64,000 nt of DNA from Streptomyces griseoaurantiacus (GTDB taxonomy: Bacteria > Actinomycetota > Actinomycetes > Streptomycetales > Streptomycetaceae). Below are positions 35,164-43,964 of the stretch, piece by piece. The stretch spans positions 1 through 64,000 of the forward strand of contig BNBP01000013.1 of the NCBI GenBank assembly GCA_014656015.1, written 5' to 3'. The notes beneath the pieces were generated by a model that saw only the letters and a list, made by a program, of their open reading frames with translations, was not told the origin of the DNA and searched no databases. The first letter of the stretch is position 1. Every line of letters begins with the position of its first letter. Position numbers and translations under genes: made by a program.

Positions 35164-35520
35164 TCACGGCACGTCCACCTTGTCACCGGCCCGCTTGGGC
35201 ACGTGGAAGACGATCAGCCGTACGGGGTGCGGCACCGGCAGGGCACCGTGCGCGTCCCCCGGTTCCAGCAGGAGGAGGTCGCCCGCCCGGAGCCGGACCT
35301 CGGCGCCGTCGACCCAGTAGTCGGCCTCGTCGAGGAAGTAGAAGACCTCGTGCAGGTGCCGGTGGTAGTGCCTCGACTCGGTGAACTCGGCGGGATGTTC
35401 GACGAACAGGATCCCGACCCGGTCCACGGGCACCTCCACCGGGAGGTCCAGGAGGGACAGCACGGTCCGGCCGTCCGGGCGGGCGGCGGCCTCCTGGTCC
35501 GCATGGCGCACTACGCGCAT
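35164..35520 (-). CDS. small cupin-domain protein
   Basis: Product of 118 aa from ATG 35520. A single cupin barrel with the motifs HYHRHLHEVFYFLDEADYWV (G(x)5HxH(x)3-4E-like, two or three His and Glu metal ligands) and LRAGDLLLLEPGDAHGALPV (second motif with His). Such small cupins can act as sugar isomerases or epimerases, or metal-dependent dioxygenases. Here the neighbours (kinase fusion, RmlD-like reductase, phosphatase) favour a sugar-related role, by inference. Confidence 0.85.
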   Translation of the reverse strand: MRVVRHADQEAAARPDGRTVLSLLDLPVEVPVDRVGILFVEHPAEFTESRHYHRHLHEVFYFLDEADYWVDGAEVRLRAGDLLLLEPGDAHGALPVPHPVRLIVFHVPKRAGDKVDVP

Positions 35521-35560
35521 GTCACAGCGTCCTTTCAGTGGTGGGTCGTCAGTGGTGGGT

Positions 35561-35611
35561 GTCGTCACGTCGGTGGTGTCGTCACGTCGGTGGTGTCGTC
35601 GCGTCGGTGGT
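35561..35611. repeat. three tandem copies of a 17-bp unit
   Basis: GTCGTCACGTCGGTGGT occurs at 35561-35577 and 35578-35594 exactly, and at 35595-35611 with one change. It fills most of the 116-bp gap between the kinase-fusion gene (end 35637) and the cupin gene (start 35520). Confidence 0.9.
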
Positions 35612-35636
35612 GGGCGGCGGTGTGCGCCGTCGTGCG

Positions 35637-37310
35637 TCAGGAGACCGGCGCGAGGCGGGTCCCGGTCCTGCGGCCGGCCTCCTCGGCGAGGTCGCCGTAC
35701 AGCTCGTTGATCAGCTCCACGCCCCGGGCGTAGCAGGCGAGCGCGACGGTCTCCCGCTCGTCGTGGGCGATGTGGAAGGGCATCACGCTGCACATGTGGG
35801 CCGCCTCCGCGAGGCGCACCTTCAGCAGCCAGTGGGGCTCGCCCCGGTGCCAGCGCGTCGCCGTGAGCCAGTGGTACAGGCGCCGGCGCACCGCGCGGTA
35901 GAACGCGACCAGTTCGGGGGCCGTGAGGGTGTAGTCGATCTCCGTCTCCCCGACGGTCACCTCCACGTGGCCGCCGTGGATGAGGTCGTAGAGCGAGTTG
36001 ACCGAGTGCCAGACCTTCCCCAGGTCGTAGGCCACGTCGTAGCCGGGATTCCCGCGCGGGTCGATCAGCAGGAACCGGTGGTTGCTCCGGTCGATCAGCA
36101 CGTTGTCGAAGTGCAGGTCGCCGTGGGTGCGCAGGAGCCGCCGCGGGGTCAGCAGGCCGAGCATCCGCTCGTCGCGCCCCAGGTCGGCGACGACGTGGCG
36201 GACGTTGCGCAGCCAGACCCCGTTCACCCGGACGCGCTCCGCCTCCCACAGACGGTGCCGGTGCGGGAGCGCGGCGGCCGTCTCCGCCAGCCTCCTCGCC
36301 ACGCGGTCCAGGTGCGTGCGCCGGATGTAGTCCTCCGGCACGTCCCGCTCACCGGCCGGGTACAGATCCCGCTTGACGACGGCGAGGATGCGGCGCGCCC
36401 ACAGGGCGGCCTCCTCCTCGTCGATCGCCCCGGACAGGATCAGCCCGCGCAGGGTGGGCAGGGGATGGTAGTGGAGGTCCATGGAGGCACCCCGCGTCTC
36501 GATGCGGTGCTCCACGACGTCGGGGAAGTGGCGGCGCGCGGAGTCGTCGAGCCCGCGCAGCCAGCCGATCTCCTCGGACAGTTTGTCCTGTCCCTCCCCG
36601 AAGGCCTCCTTGCGCACGATGCGGCGTCCCTGCCGGTGCAGGTGCACGTAGGTGCGGGCGTAGGACCCGCCGGCCAGCCGGTTCTCGACGACGATGTCGT
36701 GGCCGTGGATGTCCTGCGCCAGCACGGCGCACTGGACGCGGACACGGCGGGCGAGGCGACCGAGCGCCACCCGCCAGGAGGGCGGGCCGGGGCGTGCGTC
36801 GAGGATGTCCGCGAGGGCCGTCCGGTCGGCGTTCAGCAGCACGGCCGAGCCCAGGTAGCCGAAGGTCTCGCCGTCCTCGCACCGGTCGTCCGGGGCGGCC
36901 AGGCGGTCGAGCACCAACGGCGCCCGGACCTCGTGCCGGACCACCGCGCCGGCCCGCACCGGGAGGTCCCGGCGGTCGGTCACCAGCGCCGTGGACGTCG
37001 CCAGGTTGGCGAAGGCGGCGAGGGTCTCGGGCCGTATCGCGCAGGAGCAGTCGACGACCAGCACCCTTCCCGCCTCCTCCCGTAACGCGGCGGCGAGCGC
37101 CCGCAGCCGCTGCCGCGTGCCCCGCACGGGAACGCGGCGCACCAGGCCGGGCCAGTCGCCGGGCCCGTCCTGCCCGGGGGCGTCCTCACCCCCGAGGACG
37201 GTGACGCCGCTGACGGTGCCTTCGTGGACGGCCTCCCCCACCGTGGGCGTGACCGCGTAGGGGGAGTCCGGGTGCCGGGCGCACAGGGTGTCGAGAACGA
37301 TGATCTGCAT
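35637..37310 (-). CDS. fusion: nucleotidyltransferase-like N-domain and aminoglycoside-phosphotransferase-type kinase
   Basis: Product of 557 aa from ATG 37310. N-terminal about 200 residues (MQIIVLDTLCARHPDSPY, ALAAALREEAGRVLVVDCSC, TFGYLGSAVLLNADRTALAD) look like a reduced nucleotidyltransferase or Rossmann-type fold, without a clear G-x-G-T-R signature. The C-terminal half is an APH/choline-kinase-type domain: Gly-rich start NRLAGGSYARTYVHLHRQGR, Lys in IVRKEAFGEG, catalytic loop THGDLHFDNVLIDRSNHRF and metal-binding LLIDPRGNPGYDVAYDLGKV. This type phosphorylates small hydroxyl compounds, including sugars. A kinase coupled to an activating domain fits nucleotide-sugar formation (inference). 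Confidence 0.8.
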   Translation of the reverse strand: MQIIVLDTLCARHPDSPYAVTPTVGEAVHEGTVSGVTVLGGEDAPGQDGPGDWPGLVRRVPVRGTRQRLRALAAALREEAGRVLVVDCSCAIRPETLAAFANLATSTALVTDRRDLPVRAGAVVRHEVRAPLVLDRLAAPDDRCEDGETFGYLGSAVLLNADRTALADILDARPGPPSWRVALGRLARRVRVQCAVLAQDIHGHDIVVENRLAGGSYARTYVHLHRQGRRIVRKEAFGEGQDKLSEEIGWLRGLDDSARRHFPDVVEHRIETRGASMDLHYHPLPTLRGLILSGAIDEEEAALWARRILAVVKRDLYPAGERDVPEDYIRRTHLDRVARRLAETAAALPHRHRLWEAERVRVNGVWLRNVRHVVADLGRDERMLGLLTPRRLLRTHGDLHFDNVLIDRSNHRFLLIDPRGNPGYDVAYDLGKVWHSVNSLYDLIHGGHVEVTVGETEIDYTLTAPELVAFYRAVRRRLYHWLTATRWHRGEPHWLLKVRLAEAAHMCSVMPFHIAHDERETVALACYARGVELINELYGDLAEEAGRRTGTRLAPVS

Positions 37311-37416
37311 GTGCCTGCTTCCGTCTGCCGGGGCACGGACGGCACCGCCCACCGGTGGGCACGGCGAACGTGCCGCGTGGCCGGGCGGGGCCGCGAGTGC
37401 GGTGGGGGGACCGCTG

Positions 37417-38307
37417 TCAGCCGCGGGGGCCGGGCAGCGAGCGGACGTAGGACTCGGCGTGGTGGGAGACGCCCGCGGGCACGCGCATGCCCCGCTGCTC
37501 CAGCCGGTCGGTCAGCAGCCACGGACGGGCCGGCCGGGGCACCTCCTGCCCCTCGGGCACCGCGCGGGCGGGCCGCAGCAGTGTGCCGGGCAGCCCCGCC
37601 GCCTCGGCGAGCTTCCGTCCCCACGCGAGTTTCGTCAGACGTTCCCGGCTCGCCGCGTGGAGCACTCCCGTCTCCCGGCGGGCGACGGCCTCCTCCAGTA
37701 CCGCCGCCACGTCCTCGGTCCAGGTCGGCTGCCGCTCGACGCGGTCGTCCAGTTCGACGGTGCGGCCCTCGGAGAGCGCGAGGAGCATGCGCTCGATCCA
37801 GCCTCGGCCCCGCCCGGGGACCGGCGCGCCGTAGAGCACGGGGAGGCGGACGATCAGGTGCTCGGGCACCTCGGAGGCACGCTCCTCACCGAGGAGCTTG
37901 GTCCGACCATACATTTGGAGCGGATTGGGAACATCGTCCTCCGCATAGCCGGTCTCCGACTTCCCGTCGAACACGAACTCGGTCGACAGGTACACGAGCC
38001 GGACCGCCTGCCGGGCGCAGGCCCGCGCCACGTTCTCGGTCGTCCGGACGTTCAGCGCGTGGGCCATGTCGGGGTCGCGCTCGCAGGCCGCCACGTCGGG
38101 GGCGGCCACGCAGTGCACGCAGACGTCCGGGCGGTGGGCGTCGAAGAAGCGGTCGACCTCGGTGGACCGTGTCGCGTCCACGCTGTACAGATCCGGCGCC
38201 GGGCGGCTGCGCGACCATCCCACGACCTCGTGCCGGGCCCGTAACGCGGGCAGGACGGCGCCGCCCAGCAGGCCTCCGGCGCCGGTCAGGAGAACTTTCG
38301 CGGGCAT
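37417..38307 (-). CDS. RmlD-like (dTDP-4-dehydrorhamnose reductase-type) SDR
   Basis: Product of 296 aa. N-terminal NAD(P)-binding motif KVLLTGAGGLLGGAVLPAL, then SVDATRSTEVDRFFDAHRPD, VHCVAAPDVAACERDPDMAH, catalytic YSTEFVFDG region (YLSTEFVFDGKSETGYAEDD) and YGRTKLLGEERA (Y-x3-K). These are the signatures of RmlD-type extended SDRs, which reduce 4-keto sugar nucleotides. First gene of the minus-strand cassette; the kinase fusion follows 106 bp later. Rhamnose pathway genes rmlA-C are not adjacent. Confidence 0.9.
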   Translation of the reverse strand: MPAKVLLTGAGGLLGGAVLPALRARHEVVGWSRSRPAPDLYSVDATRSTEVDRFFDAHRPDVCVHCVAAPDVAACERDPDMAHALNVRTTENVARACARQAVRLVYLSTEFVFDGKSETGYAEDDVPNPLQMYGRTKLLGEERASEVPEHLIVRLPVLYGAPVPGRGRGWIERMLLALSEGRTVELDDRVERQPTWTEDVAAVLEEAVARRETGVLHAASRERLTKLAWGRKLAEAAGLPGTLLRPARAVPEGQEVPRPARPWLLTDRLEQRGMRVPAGVSHHAESYVRSLPGPRG

Positions 38308-38562
38308 GGGGGTTTCCCTCCAGCATCAGTGCGGTCGTCACCGAGCGCACGGGCGGACCGGTGCCGCGCAGGCTCCGTCGCGGGACGGAGCGGGGACGCA
38401 ACGGCGCCGGGCACGACGCGGCCCGGCGGGCACACGTCGCGACGGGTCGAGGAGGGCGGTCGACCCGGCCACAGAGATTACGTGAAGATCAGCAAAGCGC
38501 AACGGTGCGATCACCGGGCCGAGGGCGGAGGTCCGGTCGGTGTCCGGGCCATCGATCCGGGC

Positions 38563-39141
38563 TCAGTCGACGAGATCCTGCAGGGGCCGGGTGTCGAGGG
38601 TGATCCCGACAGGGTCGGGCAGCGTGACGGTCGCGCCGAAGGGCAGCGTCTCCTGATGCCGGTACCGTCCACTCTCCGGCTGGTTGAACACCACGACCGC
38701 ACATTCTTCCCGGTCGATGAGCAGGTAGACGGGGACACCGGCGGCGGCGTAGCCCTCGGGCTTCTCGACGCGGTCGCGCCGGTGAGTGTCGGAATCGTGC
38801 GAGGTGACCTCCACGACCATCAGCACGCCCTCGGACTCGGACCAGTCCCCGTGCCCCGCCGGGAACCCGAACGGCGCGAGGACACCGTCCGGACGCGCCC
38901 GCCCCTTGCGGTAGCTCTCCACCTTCATCCCGCGCTCGCCGTAGAGCCACAGCTCGGGACGGTGCTGCATGCACAGCCTCTGCAGCCAGGCCACGATCTG
39001 ATCGTGGTTCCCATCGGTCACCGGCTTGACCTGGACCCTCCCCTTGATGAACTCCAGCCGTACGGTCTCCGGGGCCCGGCGTTCCAGTTCCTCGAACTCC
39101 TCGACGGACATCTGCGGCCGGTGTTCGGTCGTGGGGGTCAT
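38563..39141 (-). CDS. Uma2-family (DUF820) restriction-endonuclease-like protein
   Basis: Product of 192 aa. The PD-(D/E)xK core appears as RLEFIKGRVQVKPV, ARPDGVLAPFG (catalytic Asp in RPD), VLMVVEVTSHDSDTHRRDRV (E-x-T in VEVTS) and EKPEGYAAAGVPVYLLIDRE. Uma2 proteins are widespread in actinobacteria and cyanobacteria, often in many copies; their biological role is not settled. Isolated gene in an accessory patch. Confidence 0.92.
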   Translation of the reverse strand: MTPTTEHRPQMSVEEFEELERRAPETVRLEFIKGRVQVKPVTDGNHDQIVAWLQRLCMQHRPELWLYGERGMKVESYRKGRARPDGVLAPFGFPAGHGDWSESEGVLMVVEVTSHDSDTHRRDRVEKPEGYAAAGVPVYLLIDREECAVVVFNQPESGRYRHQETLPFGATVTLPDPVGITLDTRPLQDLVD

Positions 39142-39221
39142 GGCCTCGCCTCCTCGACACCATGGTGCCCCGACCGGCACCGCCCGCACGCGCGTGGCAC
39201 CCACCTTGTCGCCCCGGGCCC

Positions 39222-40322
39222 TCACGGGTTCCAGCGCCTGGGGCGGAGGCCGTTCGCGATGCGGTCGCGGTTGTCGCGGTAGTGGTAGAAGACGCGGTCC
39301 TCGATGGGTACGGGACGGAACGTGTCGGGCACGGGCCCGCCCGTCCTCCGCTCCAGCTTCTTCTTCAGGAAGTGCGCCGCCGTGATGCCCAGGTGGGCGA
39401 GTTCCTCGAAGCCCTTGACGACGTCCTCGTCGGACATCGGACGGGCCGCCTCCTCCGCGCGGCAGTCCTCGCAGATGCCCCGGTCGATCCGCACCGTCCG
39501 TTCGTCCTGGTCGCACGTGGCGCAGGCCATGATCACCCGGGTCACCGTGGCACGCGGCGCCCTCTTCTGCGGCGGCATCTTCGTCTCCAGTCGTCGTCGG
39601 GCGAGTCCGCCCGGGTTGCTGACAGTGGGTGGGAGCCCCTCGGTCAGGGCCCGCGTGACGTCCTTCGGGCTCGCCCCGCGGGACAGCCACTCCTCGGCAA
39701 GGGGTGCGAGGGAGCGGCAGTCGCCCTCGGTGAGCGCCATACGGGCATCGGCGGCACGTACGTGGGTGAGCGCGCGGTAGGCGGCGCTCTCGGGCGCGGG
39801 TTCGGGCGCCGGTTCGGCTTCGACTTCGGGCTCGGGTGCTTCCGGTGCGGCGGCGGGCGCTTCCGCGACGGCGTGATTTCCGGTGGTCACCGGGTCTTCG
39901 GCGGCCGGTTCCTCGGCGACCGGCTGCTCCTCGACGCGGGCGAAGCCCGGCTGATGCTCCCGGGTCACGTCCTTGCCGTGCCGCTCCCGCGCGAACCGCA
40001 CCCACCACTCCGCCGACCTGCGAGTACGCGACCAGTACGTCCGCGTGACCCACCGCATCGCGCCGCCCTCGACGGTGACGTGCTCCTTGATCCAGCGCAG
40101 GTGGCCGGCCTCGGTGATCCGGGACAGCGAGGTCCGCATCGCCCCCTGGCCGTACCGGGGGTGCTCCGCCGCCAGCACCTTGTGCCCCATCGCGTGCCCC
40201 GTGTCCAAGTGGTCGAGGTAGACGGCGATCTCGGCGTCACGCGGGAGCAGATGTGCGAACTCGGTGTCCGCGTGCGGGTCTTCCTCACCCGCTGGGCGTT
40301 TTCCGTAGCCCGAATTGGCCAT
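39222..40322 (-). CDS. helix-turn-helix protein with C-terminal CxxC zinc-finger-like domain
   Basis: Product of 366 aa from ATG 40322 (GTG 40370 also possible). The N-terminal part resembles a winged-helix replication/regulatory domain: DAEIAVYLDHLDTGHAMGHK, RYGQGAMRTSLSRITEAGHL. A Pro/Glu/Ala-rich linker lies near residues 130-185. The C-terminal portion has ACATCDQDERTVRIDRGICE followed by DC: a C-x2-C ... C-x2-C pair. It ends FYHYRDNRDRIANGLRPRRW. Such proteins occur repeatedly in Streptomyces genomes, mostly in accessory regions; function unknown. Confidence 0.7.
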   Translation of the reverse strand: MANSGYGKRPAGEEDPHADTEFAHLLPRDAEIAVYLDHLDTGHAMGHKVLAAEHPRYGQGAMRTSLSRITEAGHLRWIKEHVTVEGGAMRWVTRTYWSRTRRSAEWWVRFARERHGKDVTREHQPGFARVEEQPVAEEPAAEDPVTTGNHAVAEAPAAAPEAPEPEVEAEPAPEPAPESAAYRALTHVRAADARMALTEGDCRSLAPLAEEWLSRGASPKDVTRALTEGLPPTVSNPGGLARRRLETKMPPQKRAPRATVTRVIMACATCDQDERTVRIDRGICEDCRAEEAARPMSDEDVVKGFEELAHLGITAAHFLKKKLERRTGGPVPDTFRPVPIEDRVFYHYRDNRDRIANGLRPRRWNP

Positions 40323-40613
40323 CGGGTGGGACGCGGAGGGGAGGGCGACACTAAGGTTGGCGTAGGCCACGGTCGAAGTCTCGATTCGATGCGTAGGTCA
40401 GGCCCCGGATTGGTGTTTGGCGCACCGCCGGGGCCGACTCATTTCGGTCGTTTGTCGCGAACCTAGAGCTGCCTCACGCACCGAAGCAAGCCGATCACGA
40501 AACGTCACCCTTACGAGGTATGACGCCTCAACTTGCGTTCAGACCTGGTTGGTTGGGTATTTCAACCAGACCAGAAAACCCAGAAAACCCAAGGAAGGAG
40601 CTCGAAGCTCGGA

Positions 40614-40642
40614 GCCCGGAACTCGGGGCTCAAGCTCCGGGC
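40614..40642 (-). terminator. hairpin spanning the DUF397 stop codon
   Basis: GCCCGGA (40614-40620) pairs with TCCGGGC (40636-40642). The loop holds the DUF397 stop codon (40630-40632). Candidate terminator of the XRE-DUF397 pair. The 307-bp interval 40323-40629 also holds the promoter region of the HTH/zinc gene and an A-rich stretch (about 40570-40600) but no gene. Confidence 0.5.
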
Positions 40643-40875
40643 CGAACTGCGGCGACGAACGCCGACCACGCGGGCGCGGCGACGCGGATTTCGGGGCCCG
40701 TGGGGGCCGCCTTGGAGTCACGGACGTGGACGAGGTCGCAGTGGGCGACTTCCAGGCAGTTGCCGCCTTCGCTGTCGCTGTAACTGGACTTGAACCACGC
40801 GAGGGCGACCTCGACGCAGTCGCCTCCCTCGCTGTCGCTGTAGCTCGACTTGAACCACTTCAACCGGTCGCTCAT
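40630..40875 (-). CDS. DUF397 protein with internally duplicated motif
   Basis: Product of 81 aa. The DUF397 signature WFKSSYSDSEGG-x-C-x-EVA occurs twice, starting at residues 7 and 27, encoded by an approximate 60-bp direct duplication; normal members have one copy. The rest (VHVRDSKAAPTGPEIRVAAP, AWSAFVAAVR) is standard. DUF397 genes pair with XRE regulators in Streptomyces (WhiJ/BldB-type clusters) and influence development or secondary metabolism; they are proposed to act as antitoxin-like or modulatory partners. ATG 40875 overlaps the XRE stop (ATGA). Confidence 0.93.
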   Translation of the reverse strand: MSDRLKWFKSSYSDSEGGDCVEVALAWFKSSYSDSEGGNCLEVAHCDLVHVRDSKAAPTGPEIRVAAPAWSAFVAAVRPGA

Positions 40876-41681
40876 TGCCGATCCACCATCCCCTCGATGA
40901 AGCGGGCCGACTCAGCGGGGCTGAGGGCCTGCGCCCGGATCATGCTAAGCCGCTCGGTCGCAAGGCTGACAACCCTCGGATCGGCCGAGAGCTCGCTCAT
41001 CAACGGGCCTTCGGCGAACGCGAACCGTTCGTGGTCACGGGTTTCCAGGAGAACCATCGGCCCCATCAGCGCGACGGGGATGGCTCGCTCGAACGGAAGT
41101 ACCTGAAGGGCGACGTTCCGGAGCCGGGACCTGTCGAGCAAGTGACGCAACTGGTCCGCGTCCACCTGTGGATTGCGCAGTGCCGCCTCGTAGACGACGA
41201 AGCTGAGGCCCACCGGTGGCTTCCGCTCGGTGAGGATGGCCTGCCGCGCCATGCGCGCGACGACGCGTTCCTCAGCCATTGCGTCGTCCAGGGGCGGGAC
41301 ATGGTTCTCGATCAGGGCTCGCGCATAACTCTCCGTCTGCAACAGCCCGGGAACGTACGTGACCTCGTAGGACCAACGACTGATCGCCTCCTTCTCCCGC
41401 TCCATGAAGTCCTGGGCCCGTGCCGGGAACCGTTCCCGCAGCAGGTAGTCCTTCGCCGCGCTCAACAAGCCCTCCGCCCGGCACAGTTCGTCCGCGACGT
41501 CGAGGACGCGCGGGGTCGGCATGCGGACCCCCTGTTCCATCGACTTGATGGTGTCCGGGGAGTAGTTCGCGGCCTCCGCGAGCTGCTCGCGGCTGATGTT
41601 CGCCTTCGTGCGCCAGCGTTTCATCTGGTTGCCGCTGTAGCGCCAGGCGACGGGCGGCTGGGAGTTGTTCGGGCCGGGCAC
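40872..41681 (-). CDS. XRE-family regulator with DUF5753 domain (WhiJ-like)
   Basis: Product of 269 aa from GTG 41681, with GGAGG 8 nt upstream. N-terminal HTH (RWRTKANISREQLAEAANYS, PDTIKSMEQGVRMPTPRVL), then the DUF5753 sensor-like domain: EVTYVPGLLQTESYARALIE, VVARMARQAILTERKPPVGL, FVVYEAALRNPQVDADQLRH, RNVALQVLPFERAIPVALMG. Forms an operon with the DUF397 gene. In known systems such regulators control differentiation or antibiotic genes. Its target here is unknown. Confidence 0.94.
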   Translation of the reverse strand: MPGPNNSQPPVAWRYSGNQMKRWRTKANISREQLAEAANYSPDTIKSMEQGVRMPTPRVLDVADELCRAEGLLSAAKDYLLRERFPARAQDFMEREKEAISRWSYEVTYVPGLLQTESYARALIENHVPPLDDAMAEERVVARMARQAILTERKPPVGLSFVVYEAALRNPQVDADQLRHLLDRSRLRNVALQVLPFERAIPVALMGPMVLLETRDHERFAFAEGPLMSELSADPRVVSLATERLSMIRAQALSPAESARFIEGMVDRQ

Positions 41682-41765
41682 GGCAACCACCTCCGAGGGG
41701 TACACCGGGGCGCGTCGCCCCCGGGTCGCTACCGAACGTAGAGAGGCGGGCGGCACGGTGTGACC

Positions 41766-42185
41766 ATGACGAGCGCAATTCACCGTCCCGAGTGGGTCCC
41801 CGCCGCCGGGCACCGGCTGTGCCTGACCGGCGTGCACTTCGACGCCGTGCGGATCGGGGGGCTGCACGGGGAGCTGGTCGCCGACCATCTGATCGAGGCG
41901 ACGGACGAGGACGCGGGGCCCATCGTGTGCGAGGCGGGACGGGGCCACTGGGTGTACTTCCTGCTCCCGCCCGGGACCGCGCGGCACCACGACTGGCCGC
42001 CGGGGGTGCAGCGGCTGCCCGGCCAGGGCGGCCGCACGGTCGCCTACGTGGGCGTTCCCGCCCTGGAGGGCAACACCTGGCCGCTGCGCTGGTACAGCGC
42101 ACCGACCTCCACCGCGCCCCACGTCGACGCCGGCGCACTGCACGGGACGGTGGCCCGGCCGCGCACCGGCGGACCGCTCACCTGA
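41766..42185 (+). CDS. hypothetical protein divergent from the XRE-DUF397 pair
   Basis: Product of 139 aa from ATG 41766 (GTG 41760 possible). Contains HRLCLTGVHFDAVRIGGLHG, EDAGPIVCEAGRGHWVYFLL, PPGTARHHDWPPGVQRLPGQ and VGVPALEGNTWPLRWYSAPT. No catalytic motif is recognised; similar small proteins are common beside WhiJ-like pairs in Streptomyces, a position often taken by an ATPase-type regulator. Its 3' end overlaps the convergent DUF5063 gene by 8 bp. Confidence 0.65.
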   Translation: MTSAIHRPEWVPAAGHRLCLTGVHFDAVRIGGLHGELVADHLIEATDEDAGPIVCEAGRGHWVYFLLPPGTARHHDWPPGVQRLPGQGGRTVAYVGVPALEGNTWPLRWYSAPTSTAPHVDAGALHGTVARPRTGGPLT

Positions 42186-42837
42186 CGGGGCGCACTCCCA
42201 GCGGCAGACCGATCTCCCGGACCATGACGCGGCCCGCCTCCTCCGCGAGGGCGTCCTCGCCGAGGTCCTGGTCGGTGTCCAGGCCGTCGAGTTCGTCGAG
42301 GGGCTGGTTGAGGCGGACGTGGGCGACCAGGGACTGCAGGGCGCGCAGGGTCGCCGAGGCCGTGGAGCCCCAGTTGGAGAAGTAGGAGAACTGCCACCAC
42401 CACAGCGCCTCCACGCTGCGGCCCGCGCGGTAGTGGGCCATGCCGTGGCGCAGGTCGGCGATGACGTCGGCGAGGTCGTCGGAGATGCGGGCCGGGACCG
42501 GGGCCTTGCGGGGCTCGTAGGGGTCGAAGACCTCCGAGTAGACGTCCACCGGGTCGAGCATCCTGGCCAGCCGCTCGCGCAGGTCGTCGACGTCCGGCTC
42601 GGGTCCCGGGTCGGGCTCGTAGCGCTCCTCGGGGACGAAGTCCTCGTGCGCGCCGAGGCGGCCGCCGGCCAGCAGGAGCTGGGAGACCTCCAGGAGGAGG
42701 AAGGGGACGGCCGAGTCCGGCTCGTCGCCCCGGGCGACCTCGGTGACGGCGACCAGGAAGCTCTCGATCTGGTCGGCGACCTGGACCGCGAAGTCGTCCG
42801 GACTCTGGGTCTTGGAGTGCAGCGTGGCGTCAGACAT
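42178..42837 (-). CDS. DUF5063-domain protein
   Basis: Product of 219 aa, soluble, acidic. Helical family core with [80 protein letters not shown] and [20 protein letters not shown]. Function unknown. Its start overlaps the recR stop by 8 nt, so it is cotranslated with RecR, a conserved arrangement in Streptomyces. Confidence 0.85.
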   Translation of the reverse strand: MSDATLHSKTQSPDDFAVQVADQIESFLVAVTEVARGDEPDSAVPFLLLEVSQLLLAGGRLGAHEDFVPEERYEPDPGPEPDVDDLRERLARMLDPVDVYSEVFDPYEPRKAPVPARISDDLADVIADLRHGMAHYRAGRSVEALWWWQFSYFSNWGSTASATLRALQSLVAHVRLNQPLDELDGLDTDQDLGEDALAEEAGRVMVREIGLPLGVRPVR

Positions 42838-43429
42838 CTAGGAGTCGTCTCCCCTCGAAGGCGCGGCCGAGGGTGACCTCGTCCGCGTATTCCAGGTCGC
42901 CGCCCACCGGGAGGCCGCTGGCCAGGCGGGTGACCTTGAGGCCCATGGGTTTGATCATGCGGGCGAGATACGTGGCGGTGGCCTCGCCCTCCAGGTTGGG
43001 GTCCGTGGCCAGGATCAGCTCGGTGACCGCGCCGTCCGCGAGGCGGGCGAGCAGCTCCCGGATGCGCAGGTCGTCGGGCCCGACGCCCTCGATGGGGCTG
43101 ATGGCGCCGCCCAGCACGTGGTAGCGGCCCCGGAACTCGCGGGTGCGCTCGATGGCGACCACGTCCTTGGGTTCCTCCACCACGCAGATGACGGCCAGGT
43201 CGCGGCGGGCGTCACGGCAGATGGCGCACTGCTCCTCCTGGGCGACGTTGCCGCACACCGAGCAGAAGCGGACCTTCGCCTTGACCTCCAGCAGCGCGTG
43301 CGCGAGCCGGCGGACGTCGGTCGGCTCCGCCTGGAGGATGTGGAAGGCGATCCGTTGCGCGCTCTTGGGACCGACGCCGGGCAGCCGCCCCAGCTCGTCG
43401 ATGAGGTCCTGGACCACGCCTTCGTACAA
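42830..43429 (-). CDS. recR: recombination mediator protein RecR
   Basis: Product of 199 aa, the exact family length, from TTG 43429 ([20 protein letters not shown]). Helix-hairpin-helix [20 protein letters not shown], zinc finger [16 protein letters not shown] (four Cys), and Toprim domain with [20 protein letters not shown] and [20 protein letters not shown]. Acts with RecF/RecO to load RecA onto SSB-coated gaps. YbaB lies upstream as commonly seen (ybaB-recR). Confidence 0.97.
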   Translation of the reverse strand: MYEGVVQDLIDELGRLPGVGPKSAQRIAFHILQAEPTDVRRLAHALLEVKAKVRFCSVCGNVAQEEQCAICRDARRDLAVICVVEEPKDVVAIERTREFRGRYHVLGGAISPIEGVGPDDLRIRELLARLADGAVTELILATDPNLEGEATATYLARMIKPMGLKVTRLASGLPVGGDLEYADEVTLGRAFEGRRLLDV

Positions 43430-43622
43430 CGGATGTGCCTTTCCACATGAGCCCGGTCCGGACGGTGCCGGGCTCGGTTTCCTGGAACGTACGGTAGTTG
43501 GCCGCCGTGCCACTTAGAAGGGACGGCCGGGCGGGGACTCGCGGTGACTCCCGCGGTTCCCGCCGTACGCCCATGCCGTTCGCCCCGGTCTGCCCCGGCT
43601 CGGGGACCGGGTCAGCCCCGGA

Positions 43623-43964
43623 TCAGAACGGCAGTCCCGGGATGCCGCCGCCGCCCAGACCCTGGGCCAGCGGGCCGAGCTTCTGCTGCTGGAGGTTCTG
43701 CGCGTTCTCGTTGGCCGCCTGGACCGCGGCGACGACCAGGTCGGCCAGGGTCTCGGTGTCCTCCGGGTCCACCGCCTTCGGATCGATCTTCAGTGCCCTG
43801 AGCTCGCCGGCGCCGGTCACGGTCGCCTTCACCAGACCGCCGCCCGACTGCCCGTCGACCTCCGTGCGCGCCAGTTCCTCCTGGGCCCGGGCGAGGTCCT
43901 GCTGCATCTTCTGGGCCTGCTGCAGCAGCTGCTGCATGTTCGGCTGGCCACCACCGGGGATCAC
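43623..43964 (-). CDS. ybaB: YbaB/EbfC nucleoid-associated protein
   Basis: Product of 113 aa from GTG 43964 with AGGAG upstream. N-terminal coiled coil [20 protein letters not shown], then [40 protein letters not shown] and [20 protein letters not shown], all diagnostic of the family. Binds DNA as a dimer and shapes the nucleoid. Followed by recR after 193 bp, probably in the same transcription unit. Confidence 0.95.
   Translation of the reverse strand: MIPGGGQPNMQQLLQQAQKMQQDLARAQEELARTEVDGQSGGGLVKATVTGAGELRALKIDPKAVDPEDTETLADLVVAAVQAANENAQNLQQQKLGPLAQGLGGGGIPGLPF

Noticed and set aside
35561..35611. Possible CRISPR-like array
   Set aside because: Three 17-bp copies are directly adjacent with no spacers; a simple tandem repeat.
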